Notes under the pieces: generated by a model | Seen by the model: only the letters and a program-made list of their open reading frames with translations | Database searches by the model: none | Told to the model about the DNA's origin: nothing | Program-made: the position numbers and the translations under genes | Shown here: piece after piece, positions 1 to 5,011 of the stretch | Layout of the letters: each line of letters begins with the position of its first letter | Position numbering within the stretch: position 1 is the stretch's first letter | NCBI GenBank assembly: GCA_905373785.1 | Contig: CAJPUK010000114.1 | Coordinates: 1 to 6,846, forward strand | DNA length: 6,846 nt | DNA from: an uncultured Johnsonella sp. | GTDB taxonomy: Bacteria > Bacillota > Clostridia > Lachnospirales > Lachnospiraceae | Direction of reading: 5' to 3'

Positions 1-57
1 TTTTTATAAGTATAATTGTTTATCTTGCTAATCAAATCTCAACCTCAAAATAACAAA

Positions 58-98
58 TACAACTATAAATTGTTAATATAGTCAACCCTATAGTTGTA
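58..98. promoter_or_regulatory. Inverted repeat upstream of the XRE gene, possible operator
   Basis: The arms TACAACTATA (58-67) and TATAGTTGTA (89-98) form a perfect 10-bp inverted repeat with a 21-nt spacer. A further TATAGT half-site lies inside it at 77-82. The arm centres are 31 bp apart, close to three helical turns, so two proteins bound here would lie on the same face of the DNA. The repeat sits just upstream of the likely promoter of the XRE gene, so autoregulation is a reasonable inference. The DNA is AT-rich and chance cannot be excluded. Confidence 0.4.
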
Positions 99-105
99 AT
101 GCCCT

Positions 106-132
106 TTGCTATGATAAGTAAACTGATATAAT
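106..132 (+). promoter_or_regulatory. Extended -10 sigma-A promoter of the XRE gene
   Basis: A perfect TATAAT at 127-132 is preceded by TG at 124-125, giving the extended -10 pattern TGnTATAAT. The -35 candidate TTGCTA (106-111) is weak and spaced 15 bp, which is tolerated with an extended -10. Transcription would start near 139, leaving a leader of about 70 nt before the TTG start at 210. Confidence 0.6.
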
Positions 133-193
133 CAAACATTGGTGCTGAATAGTATTAAACCGTATTAATCAAGTATCATTATCTATCAAAACC

Positions 194-204
194 GGGGGGG
201 GTGG
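194..204 (+). promoter_or_regulatory. G-rich Shine-Dalgarno site that decides the XRE gene start
   Basis: A run of eight G (194-201) followed by TGG forms a strong match to the anti-SD sequence (GGxGGTG). It ends five bases before a TTG at 210. The upstream in-frame GTG at 201 lies inside this ribosome-binding site, so it is unlikely to be the start. An eight-base homopolymer in the SD is unusual and could change length by slippage. Confidence 0.6.
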
Positions 205-209
205 TATCA

Positions 210-536
210 TTGAAGAACTTGAAATTACTAAGAGAAAGAGCAAATATGACTCAATTTCAACTTGCAGAATACCTCCATGTTACCCAACAAACCGTCAACA
301 GATATGAAATAAGTGAAAGTGAAAGCTCTTACGAGGTTTTAAATAATATAAAAAATATATTCAATGTTTCTGCTGAGTACCTGATAGATGACAGCACAGA
401 CTTAGATGCCTACAAAGTTGAACATAAAATATTACTTGATACAAAAGAGGAAAATTGGATAAGGATCTTTAGGACACTGGACAAAAAATCAAGAGAGCTG
501 GTTATAAAACTTTGTAAAAAACTCTCTCCTTTGTAG
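210..536 (+). CDS. XRE-family (Cro/C1-type) helix-turn-helix transcriptional regulator
   Basis: This is a small cytoplasmic DNA-binding protein of 108 residues. The N-terminal half (about residues 1-58 from the TTG start) is a typical HTH_3/XRE domain: it begins LKNLKLLRERANMTQ, then QLAEYLHVTQQTVNRYE spans the helix-turn-helix, and it ends in NVSAEYLID. The C-terminal 45 residues are charged and end in a helix (KSRELVIKLCKKL) like the dimerisation tails of SinR/ImmR-like regulators. I chose TTG at 210 because the G-rich SD overlaps the alternative GTG at 201, which would add three residues. It is the only plus-strand gene and converges on the C39-like peptidase gene. An inverted repeat upstream of its promoter may be its own operator. 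The target genes cannot be told from sequence. Confidence 0.9.
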   Translation: MKNLKLLRERANMTQFQLAEYLHVTQQTVNRYEISESESSYEVLNNIKNIFNVSAEYLIDDSTDLDAYKVEHKILLDTKEENWIRIFRTLDKKSRELVIKLCKKLSPL

Positions 537-584
537 AATAAGTAAACCCTTGGCAAATCAGCTTTTATCATGTAGCAACAAAAT

Positions 585-618
585 CTTTAGCATAGTACAT
601 GCTATGCTAAAGGCTTTT
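585..618. terminator. Bidirectional intrinsic terminator between convergent genes
   Basis: CTTTAGCATAG (585-595) and CTATGCTAAAG (602-612) form a perfect 11-bp stem with a 6-nt loop. It is followed by TTTT at 615-618 on the plus strand and by a T-rich stretch (ATTTTGTTG) on the minus strand. It lies after the stop codon of the XRE gene and, read the other way, about 110 nt past the stop of the peptidase gene, so it can serve both. The rest of 537-726 shows nothing else recognisable. Confidence 0.8.
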
Positions 619-726
619 GTGTATGTAGCCAAAAAAGAGACAAGTTATTTTCTGTACTCATTTCAAAAACGCTACACCGGTATTCTTCCTTGGATGTAAC
701 ATTTTTGATCAAATCTAAAAATTATT

Positions 727-1347
727 TTATATAAAATACTCAATTGTCTTGTATTCCGATTTCTTGCTTACATTATTATATATTATGACAGCCTCTCTTT
801 TTTTAACCTCACCCAGAGCATATAAACTCTCGTCTGTTCTATTGAGGTAACTTGCCGGAACTATTCTGTTGTGTGTATATACGGTACTAAGACTTAAACC
901 TATGTCCGAACCTTCAAAATCCTCTGTATTAAAATAAGGATCAAACATAAGAATATGTGAGTTTTCAGTGCCGGTGAGCAGTACATAATGCTCCACTTCA
1001 TAAAAAAGCCTTATTACCACCACTCCTCCACGCCTAAGTGCATCATTTACCTTGCTTGTTTCACCTATATATACGCTATCTCCCGTAAGATATTCGCTGC
1101 TTATGTCAAGCCTTCCTATGCTTCCATAATTATTAAACCAGCTGCTTAAAAACATCATAGCCATACGGGAAGTACCATGCTTTCCCTGCACTCCTTCCGG
1201 TGAATAACAATCAAGACTATAAAGCATAATATTTCTAATGATGTCGGGTGGGATCTCTTCTCGTTCAAACAAAAAATTAAGAGCATTTAATAAAGTGGTC
1301 GGACCGCAATCATATTCAGATACTTGATAATGTAAGGGGCTTTTCAA
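727..1347 (-). CDS. Stand-alone C39-like (papain-fold) cysteine peptidase domain protein
   Basis: The 206-residue protein has the layout of peptidase family C39 / C39-like proteins. QVSEYDCGPTTLLNAL places the oxyanion-hole Gln at residue 8 and the nucleophile Cys at 14. EHYVLLTG gives the catalytic His at 120 and FDPYF the Asp at 136. Family C39 proteases cut double-glycine leader peptides, usually as the N-terminal part of an ABC exporter. Here there is no membrane segment, no ATPase domain, no signal peptide and no transporter or precursor gene nearby, so the protein is probably cytosolic and its substrate is unknown. The start is TTG at 1347, supported by GGAGG at 1357-1361 with 9-nt spacing and by Met-Lys placing Gln and Cys near the N-terminus, as in the family. 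A promoter module shared with the dusB operon lies upstream. Confidence 0.82.
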   Translation of the reverse strand: MKSPLHYQVSEYDCGPTTLLNALNFLFEREEIPPDIIRNIMLYSLDCYSPEGVQGKHGTSRMAMMFLSSWFNNYGSIGRLDISSEYLTGDSVYIGETSKVNDALRRGGVVVIRLFYEVEHYVLLTGTENSHILMFDPYFNTEDFEGSDIGLSLSTVYTHNRIVPASYLNRTDESLYALGEVKKREAVIIYNNVSKKSEYKTIEYFI

Positions 1348-1481
1348 AATTTTATTCCTCCGAAGTTTTATCTGCTGTAATGTAGCATTTTTTGTAACTT
1401 AACTATTTATATTAACCGGTGCGTAGTATCATTGATATTTAATTAATACAGGTAATAGTAGAGTAAGTTTCAACTTTCTTT

Positions 1482-1510
1482 ATTATGTTTATGTTACACT
1501 CTATTGACAA
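1482..1510 (-). promoter_or_regulatory. Sigma-A promoter of the C39-like gene (module copy A)
   Basis: Read on the minus strand, TTGTCA (1510-1505) is followed after exactly 17 bp by CATAAT (1487-1482). Transcription would start near 1475, giving a leader of about 128 nt before the TTG start. The same -35/-10 arrangement occurs in module copy B. Confidence 0.7.
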
Positions 1511-1522
1511 AGTAATGATAAG

Positions 1523-1551
1523 GCCGGATATCAACAATACATTACACCGGC
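1523..1551 (-). other. Inverted repeat with invariant 19-nt loop, copy A
   Basis: Arms GCCGG (1523-1527) and CCGGC (1547-1551) enclose a 19-nt loop that reads TGTAATGTATTGTTGATAT on the minus strand. Copy B has the same loop but arms built on CTAG. The structure ends 12 bp upstream of the -35 box, where an activator or repressor could bind. The loop contains three TGTNN pentamers in a row (TGTAA TGTAT TGTTG). Confidence 0.65.
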
Positions 1552-1651
1552 GTGGCTCATTTTACATAACGATTTCACAAAAGAGAAAATTTGCTTTCTA
1601 AACATATCCTTTTATAAATCCGGACTTTGAAAATATAAAATAATTCACCTT

Positions 1652-1680
1652 AGTATACCTGAATAAAGTACTTCGTTCAA
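1652..1680 (-). promoter_or_regulatory. Second strong sigma-A promoter upstream of the C39-like gene
   Basis: On the minus strand TTGAAC (1680-1675), 17 bp and TATACT (1657-1652) match the sigma-A consensus well. It lies downstream of the lysS terminator and upstream of module copy A. Its transcript would start near 1645 and run through the conserved inverted repeat into the peptidase gene. No convincing ORF with an SD follows directly, so it is either a distal promoter of the peptidase gene or the promoter of a small RNA. Confidence 0.5.
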
Positions 1681-1719
1681 TCAGAGTTTCAAAAATATCT
1701 AAATCTACATTCTTATTCT

Positions 1720-1751
1720 AAAAAATGGGCAATCTCAATAAAGACTGCCCA
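1720..1751 (-). terminator. Intrinsic terminator after the lysS unit
   Basis: On the minus strand TGGGCAGTCT (1751-1742) pairs with AGATTGCCCA (1735-1726), ten pairs with one G-U, around a 6-nt loop. Six T follow at 1725-1720. It is about 170 nt past the lysS stop and 17 nt past the stop of the possible gene stump at 1768-1884. Confidence 0.85.
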
Positions 1752-1767
1752 CTGTTTTATCATTTTA

Positions 1768-1884
1768 TTATTTATCAAACATAAGTGCCATGATACTGTT
1801 GTACTCTAAGATTTTTGTATAACATATATGACCGTATTCTAATGAAATACCCCTACACCTTCTACAAAATCCATATTTTGTAAG
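1768..1884 (-). pseudogene. Possible 3' stump of a lost gene encoding a Cys-rich C-terminus
   Basis: One minus-strand frame stays open for 38 codons, bounded by TAA at 1887-1885 and TAA at 1770-1768. The reading has a plausible protein character: a CRRC pair, then YGHICYTKILEYNSI and an end MALMFDK. It contains three Cys in a CxxC...C pattern, no start codon in a usable place and no SD. It ends 17 nt before a good terminator, as a real gene tail would. This could be the remnant of a transposase or zinc-ribbon gene truncated at its 5' side, or an open frame by chance. I do not recognise the family with certainty. Confidence 0.3.
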
Positions 1885-1924
1885 TTACAGTCCTATTAAA
1901 ATCAACATTAATCACTTACATCTT

Positions 1925-3868
1925 TTAATATAGCTTCGCTCCTGCCGGTATATGATTATCTATCATCAAAAGATGAAGTTCCTCTTCATCACCACGCTTA
2001 TTTACCGCAGAAAGCAACATACCGCAAGACTCTACACCCATCATAGCTCTTGGCGGCAAATTGGTTATAGCAATTAGAGTCTTTCCAATCAGTTCTTCCG
2101 GCTCGTAGAAAGCATGTATTCCGCTTAAAATCGTACGATCCGCTCCCGAACCGTCATCCAAGGTAAACTGCAAAAGCTTCTTGCTCTTTGGCACTGCTAC
2201 GCAGTCCTTGACCTTAACCGCCCTGAAGTCTGACTTACTGAAGGTTTCAAAGTCCACAGCATCTTCAAAAAGCGGCTCAATCTTTACATTGCTAAAATCA
2301 ATTTTTTCATTTGGTGTAAAGAATCCGCTATTAGCCTCTTCCTTTATGACTTCATCTGCATTTCCCTCTGTATTTGATTTATCCAGAGTCTTCATAGTAG
2401 GGAATAAAAGCACATCCCTTATAGATGATGAATTGGTAAGAAGCATTACCAGTCTGTCTATTCCGTAGCCTATTCCACCTGTAGGAGGCATACCTATCTC
2501 AAGTGAGTTTAAGAAGTCCTCATCTGTATGATTAGCTTCTTCGTCTCCTGCCGCAAATGCCTCTTCCTGTGCCCTAAAACGCTCTCTTTGATCTATAGGA
2601 TCGTTTAACTCCGAATATGCATTTGCCATTTCTCTACCGTAAATAAAAAGCTCAAAACGCTCAACCAGTCTTTCATCCTCAGGCTTTTTCTTAGTCAGAG
2701 GTGAAACCTCTATAGGATGATCCATAACAAAGGTAGGCTGTATCAGGTGCTTTTCTGCAAATTCCTCAAAGAAAAGACTTATAATATCTCCTCTTTTATG
2801 TCTGTCTTCAAACTCTACATGGTGCTCTTTAGCTACAGCCTTAGCCTCTTCATCGGTATTTATTCGGTTAAAGTCTACATTTGCGTATTCTTTGACTGCA
2901 TCTATCATGGTAATTCTCTTAAACGGCTGTCCAAGATCTATCATACTCTCAGCATACGGTATAGTTGTAGTTTTACAAACTTCCAATGCCAGGTGTCTAA
3001 AGAGTCTTTCTGTAAGGTCCATCATACCGTGATAATCTGTAAATGCCTGATATAATTCCATCAAAGTAAATTCCGGATTGTGTCTGGTATCTATACCCTC
3101 GTTTCTGAATACTCTTCCTATCTCATAAACCTTTTCCAGTCCTCCGACTATCAATCTTTTTAGATATAATTCAAGAGAAATCCTAAGTTTTACATCCTCA
3201 TTCAAGGCATTATAATGAGTATTAAAAGGTCTTGCCGCAGCACCGCCGGCATTGGACACAAGCATAGGAGTTTCAACCTCTATAAAGCCCTCGTTATCAA
3301 GAAACTTTCTTATTTCGGTTATTATCTTCGATCTTTTGATAAAGGTATCTCTGACACCTTCATTTACTATTAAATCAACATATCTTTGTCTGTATCTTGT
3401 GTCTGTATCTGTAAGTCCGTGGAATTTTTCAGGTAACGGCTTTAAGCTTTTACTTAAAAGCTCCACCTTATCGGCGTGTATACTTATCTCTCCGGTCTTA
3501 GTCTTAAATACCTTACCTGCAACTCCCACTATGTCGCCTATGTCAAGTTTCTTGAATGCGGCATAGCCCTCTTCTCCAAGACTGTCCTTTGATACATATG
3601 CCTGTATACGCCCTTTTAAGTCTAATATATGAGTAAATGCCGCCTTTCCCATAATTCTTTTTGCCATCATTCTTCCGGCAATACTTACTTCCTTGCCTTC
3701 CAACTCATCATAGTTATCAGATATATCAGTGCTGTGATGAGTGGTCTCATACTTTGTAACAAGGAAGGGATCTTTCCCTGCTTCCTGCAAAGCACTGAGC
3801 TTATCTCTTCTTGCCTGTAATATATGATTTAACTCCTCTGTACTTAATTCCATATCCGGTTCAACCAC
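1925..3868 (-). CDS. lysS: Lysine--tRNA ligase (class II) with C-terminal tRNA-binding domain
   Basis: LysRS activates lysine with ATP and loads it onto tRNA-Lys in the cytoplasm. The 647-residue protein holds an OB-fold anticodon-binding domain (about 62-140), the family hallmark KFHGLTDTDTRYRQRYVDLI (148-167), and the class II catalytic core: motif 1 around 186-203, motif 2 with GRVFRNEGIDTRHNPEF (251-267) and motif 3 GIGYGIDRLVMLL (465-477). A usual bacterial LysRS ends near residue 490. Here about 155 residues follow, with an EMAP-II/Trbp111-like OB fold from about 538 to the end (SKSDFRAVKVKD, PPRAMMGVESCGMLLSA), the domain best known from the C-terminus of MetRS. The start is GTG at 3868, supported by GGAGG at 3876-3880 with 7-nt spacing; ATG at 3853 is a weaker choice. 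It may be expressed both from its own promoter and with greA. Confidence 0.96.
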   Translation of the reverse strand: MVEPDMELSTEELNHILQARRDKLSALQEAGKDPFLVTKYETTHHSTDISDNYDELEGKEVSIAGRMMAKRIMGKAAFTHILDLKGRIQAYVSKDSLGEEGYAAFKKLDIGDIVGVAGKVFKTKTGEISIHADKVELLSKSLKPLPEKFHGLTDTDTRYRQRYVDLIVNEGVRDTFIKRSKIITEIRKFLDNEGFIEVETPMLVSNAGGAAARPFNTHYNALNEDVKLRISLELYLKRLIVGGLEKVYEIGRVFRNEGIDTRHNPEFTLMELYQAFTDYHGMMDLTERLFRHLALEVCKTTTIPYAESMIDLGQPFKRITMIDAVKEYANVDFNRINTDEEAKAVAKEHHVEFEDRHKRGDIISLFFEEFAEKHLIQPTFVMDHPIEVSPLTKKKPEDERLVERFELFIYGREMANAYSELNDPIDQRERFRAQEEAFAAGDEEANHTDEDFLNSLEIGMPPTGGIGYGIDRLVMLLTNSSSIRDVLLFPTMKTLDKSNTEGNADEVIKEEANSGFFTPNEKIDFSNVKIEPLFEDAVDFETFSKSDFRAVKVKDCVAVPKSKKLLQFTLDDGSGADRTILSGIHAFYEPEELIGKTLIAITNLPPRAMMGVESCGMLLSAVNKRGDEEELHLLMIDNHIPAGAKLY

Positions 3869-3956
3869 TATAAAACCTCCTTTATTTTACCTTGATTTCA
3901 TCTTAAACACTCGTTATCTTGATATCTTCTATAACATTTACCTTATAAATATTCAT

Positions 3957-3990
3957 AAATGATTACATTTCATTGACTAATGTATCATTT
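3957..3990 (-). promoter_or_regulatory. Hairpin in the lysS leader
   Basis: On the minus strand AAATGATACATT (3990-3979) pairs with AATGT-A-ATCATTT (3969-3957): twelve pairs, one bulged A, a 9-nt loop. It lies between greA and lysS, just downstream of a possible lysS promoter. No T-run follows, so it is not a terminator. It may be an operator or a leader structure. No T-box signature was seen. Confidence 0.45.
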
Positions 3991-4011
3991 GCAAAAATTC
4001 ACCAAAAACAG

Positions 4012-4039
4012 CGTATACTTTCTGAGTTTGCATCTACAA
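4012..4039 (-). promoter_or_regulatory. Possible internal promoter for lysS
   Basis: On the minus strand TTGTAG (4039-4034), 16 bp, TATACG (4017-4012). The match is moderate. The 201-bp gap between greA and lysS leaves room for it, and the leader would be about 135 nt and include the 3957-3990 hairpin. Confidence 0.35.
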
Positions 4040-4042
4040 ATG

Positions 4043-4070
4043 TTAGCATAGAAGACTATACTAAGTTTTT
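4043..4070. terminator. Weak hairpin after greA, better placed as a plus-strand terminator
   Basis: TTAGCATAG (4043-4051) and CTATACTAA (4056-4064) form a nine-position stem with a 4-nt loop. Six T follow on the plus strand (4066-4071), overlapping the greA stop codon. On the minus strand the stem is complete with one G-U pair, but only ATTTG follows. It may stop antisense transcripts, or only partly stop greA transcripts so that some read on into lysS. Confidence 0.4.
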
Positions 4071-4552
4071 TACCCTACTCTTTGTATCTCCAACACCTCA
4101 TATTCCATCTTTCCGGCTTGGGTATCTATAGCCACTATATCTCCCACTTTTTTACCCAATAACTCTCTTCCTACCGGTGACTCGTTACTTATCTTATTTT
4201 GCAAAGAATTGGATTCGGTAGAGCCTACTATAGTAAACTCCATTTCTTCATCATATTCAAGATCCATGACCTTGACTTTACAACCTACGCTTATGCTGTC
4301 AAGATCTATCTCATCCTCTACAACTACTTCAACATTTTTAAGCAGGTTTTCAAGTTGCTCTATTCTTGCCTCTATATCCCTTTGCTCATCCTTTGCAGCA
4401 TCGTACTCCGCATTTTCTGAAAGGTCTCCCTGCTCTCTGGCTTCTTTTATTTTTTGTGCTATCTCTTTTCTACGATTTACTTTTAGATCCTGTAATTCGT
4501 CTTCTCTTTGCTTTAATCCTGCATATGTCAGTATATTCTTCTTCTCTAACAT
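4070..4552 (-). CDS. greA: Transcription elongation factor GreA
   Basis: GreA enters the secondary channel of stalled, backtracked RNA polymerase and promotes cleavage of the RNA 3' end. The 160-residue protein has the usual length. The N-terminal antiparallel coiled coil spans about residues 8-76, with the acidic tip GDLSENAEY (42-50) that carries the Asp and Glu needed to position the catalytic metal. The C-terminal FKBP-like domain follows, with VGxELLGKKVGDIV (127-140) and the end YEVLEIQRV. I prefer ATG at 4552, because the protein then begins MLEKKNILTY as GreA proteins usually do and AAGGA lies 9 nt upstream. The in-frame ATG at 4561 has the same AAGGA almost touching it. A perfect consensus promoter lies at 4744-4772. 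lysS follows after about 200 bp. Confidence 0.96.
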   Translation of the reverse strand: MLEKKNILTYAGLKQREDELQDLKVNRRKEIAQKIKEAREQGDLSENAEYDAAKDEQRDIEARIEQLENLLKNVEVVVEDEIDLDSISVGCKVKVMDLEYDEEMEFTIVGSTESNSLQNKISNESPVGRELLGKKVGDIVAIDTQAGKMEYEVLEIQRVG

Positions 4553-4617
4553 CTTCCTCATTCCTTATCTTTAATATAAACATCAGTATTTTTCATGTGC
4601 AACCGATACTCTTGTTA

Positions 4618-4725
4618 AGGTTTTAATTTTGCCCGAACCAATACAGCAATTTCCCTATCCCCCCGATAAGTAACTTAAAAACAACAGCCATATCGATTCA
4701 ATTAAAAGCTTTAAAACCTAAGTTA
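4618..4725 (-). promoter_or_regulatory. greA leader with two mutually exclusive pairings
   Basis: Read 5' to 3' on the minus strand, the leader contains TAACTTA (4725-4719) next to GGTTTTAA (4718-4711), then TAAGTTA (4677-4671), then TTAAAACC (4626-4619). The first can pair with the third (7 bp) and the second with the fourth (8-9 bp), but the two helices cross, so they are alternatives or form a pseudoknot. A G-run (ATCGGGGGGATAGGG) lies between. Function unknown. Both helices are AT-rich, so chance pairing is possible. Confidence 0.35.
4623..4691 (-). CDS. Possible 22-residue hydrophobic peptide in the greA leader
   Basis: ATG at 4691 opens a 22-codon frame ending in TAA at 4625-4623, inside the greA leader. 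The peptide begins MAVVFKLLIGG and ends KLLYWFGQN. It is strongly hydrophobic with two Lys and could be an amphipathic or membrane helix. No SD precedes it (TTGAATCGAT lies directly upstream), so translation is doubtful. It could be a leader peptide, a tiny membrane protein or a chance frame. Confidence 0.2.
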   Translation of the reverse strand: MAVVFKLLIGGIGKLLYWFGQN

Positions 4726-4743
4726 TTTTTTCAGCATTTTGAA

Positions 4744-4772
4744 ATTATAACTATAAAAGAACTTTATGTCAA
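4744..4772 (-). promoter_or_regulatory. Perfect-consensus sigma-A promoter of greA
   Basis: On the minus strand TTGACA (4772-4767), exactly 17 bp, then TATAAT (4749-4744): every consensus base and the ideal spacing. Transcription should start near 4737, leaving a leader of about 185 nt before the greA ATG. Confidence 0.88.
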
Positions 4773-5011
4773 TGTCCGCAAATCAGCCATTCCTTACCAA
4801 TGACTTAAATTAATGTTAAGCTTAATTTTTGGTTTTTCAGAAATAAAATTCTAAATCGTATATAGCCAGATATTCGGTCTAAAACTAAGTATAACCCAAT
4901 TTAAATAACAATTTCATACAAGAGAGCAACTGTTTTGGAAATTCATGTTCTCATGCTGATTTGAAATAGATTGCTAATTAGCTTGAGTTATACTAAGGGT
5001 CTATGACTTGC
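4773..5011. other. Intergenic stretch between dusB and the greA promoter
   Basis: About 240 bp without a supported gene; all frames are broken by stops and the longest pieces have no start plus SD. A perfect 10-bp palindrome GCTAATTAGC lies at 4973-4982. TTAAGCTTAA at about 4816-4825 lies within a weak all-AT stem. I see no clear terminator for the dusB operon, so its transcript end cannot be placed. Confidence 0.4.

Larger units (their letters stand above)
1415..1551 (-). repeat. Promoter-module repeat, copy A (upstream of the C39-like gene)
   Basis: Positions 1479-1551 align without gaps to 6580-6652, with 57 of 73 bases identical by hand count. The likeness continues less strictly through a GAGTAAGTTTCAA box near 1460 (GAGCAAATCTCAA in copy B) to a CGGTGC box at 1417-1422 (also in copy B, 6536-6541). 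The spacing between the last two parts differs by about 18 nt. The repeat contains a sigma-A promoter on the minus strand and an inverted repeat with an invariant loop. Both copies are intergenic and point the same way, into a downstream gene. Confidence 0.8.

Noticed and set aside
1504..1534. Plus-strand promoter starting with TTGACA at 1504
   Set aside because: No acceptable -10 at 16-18 bp and no plus-strand gene follows; the minus-strand promoter in the same place is better and repeated in copy B.
1528..1605. Minus-strand ORF of 24 codons (MFRKQIF...) running into the conserved hairpin loop
   Set aside because: The SD candidate almost touches the ATG and copy B does not preserve the frame.
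1571..1610. Small stem AGAAA/TTTCT as a terminator upstream of module copy A
   Set aside because: Only five AT pairs and a broken T-run.
2181..3820. Several plus-strand open frames across the lysS gene
   Set aside because: They run antisense to a fully recognisable LysRS, have no family character or suitable SD, and reflect the codon bias of the real gene.
3869..4069. T-box riboswitch in front of lysS
   Set aside because: No AGGGTGGTACCGCG-like antiterminator sequence and no terminator before the gene.
4199..4626. Plus-strand open frames across greA
   Set aside because: They are antisense to GreA, rich in Ser, Leu and Phe as expected of a shadow frame, without SD or family motifs.
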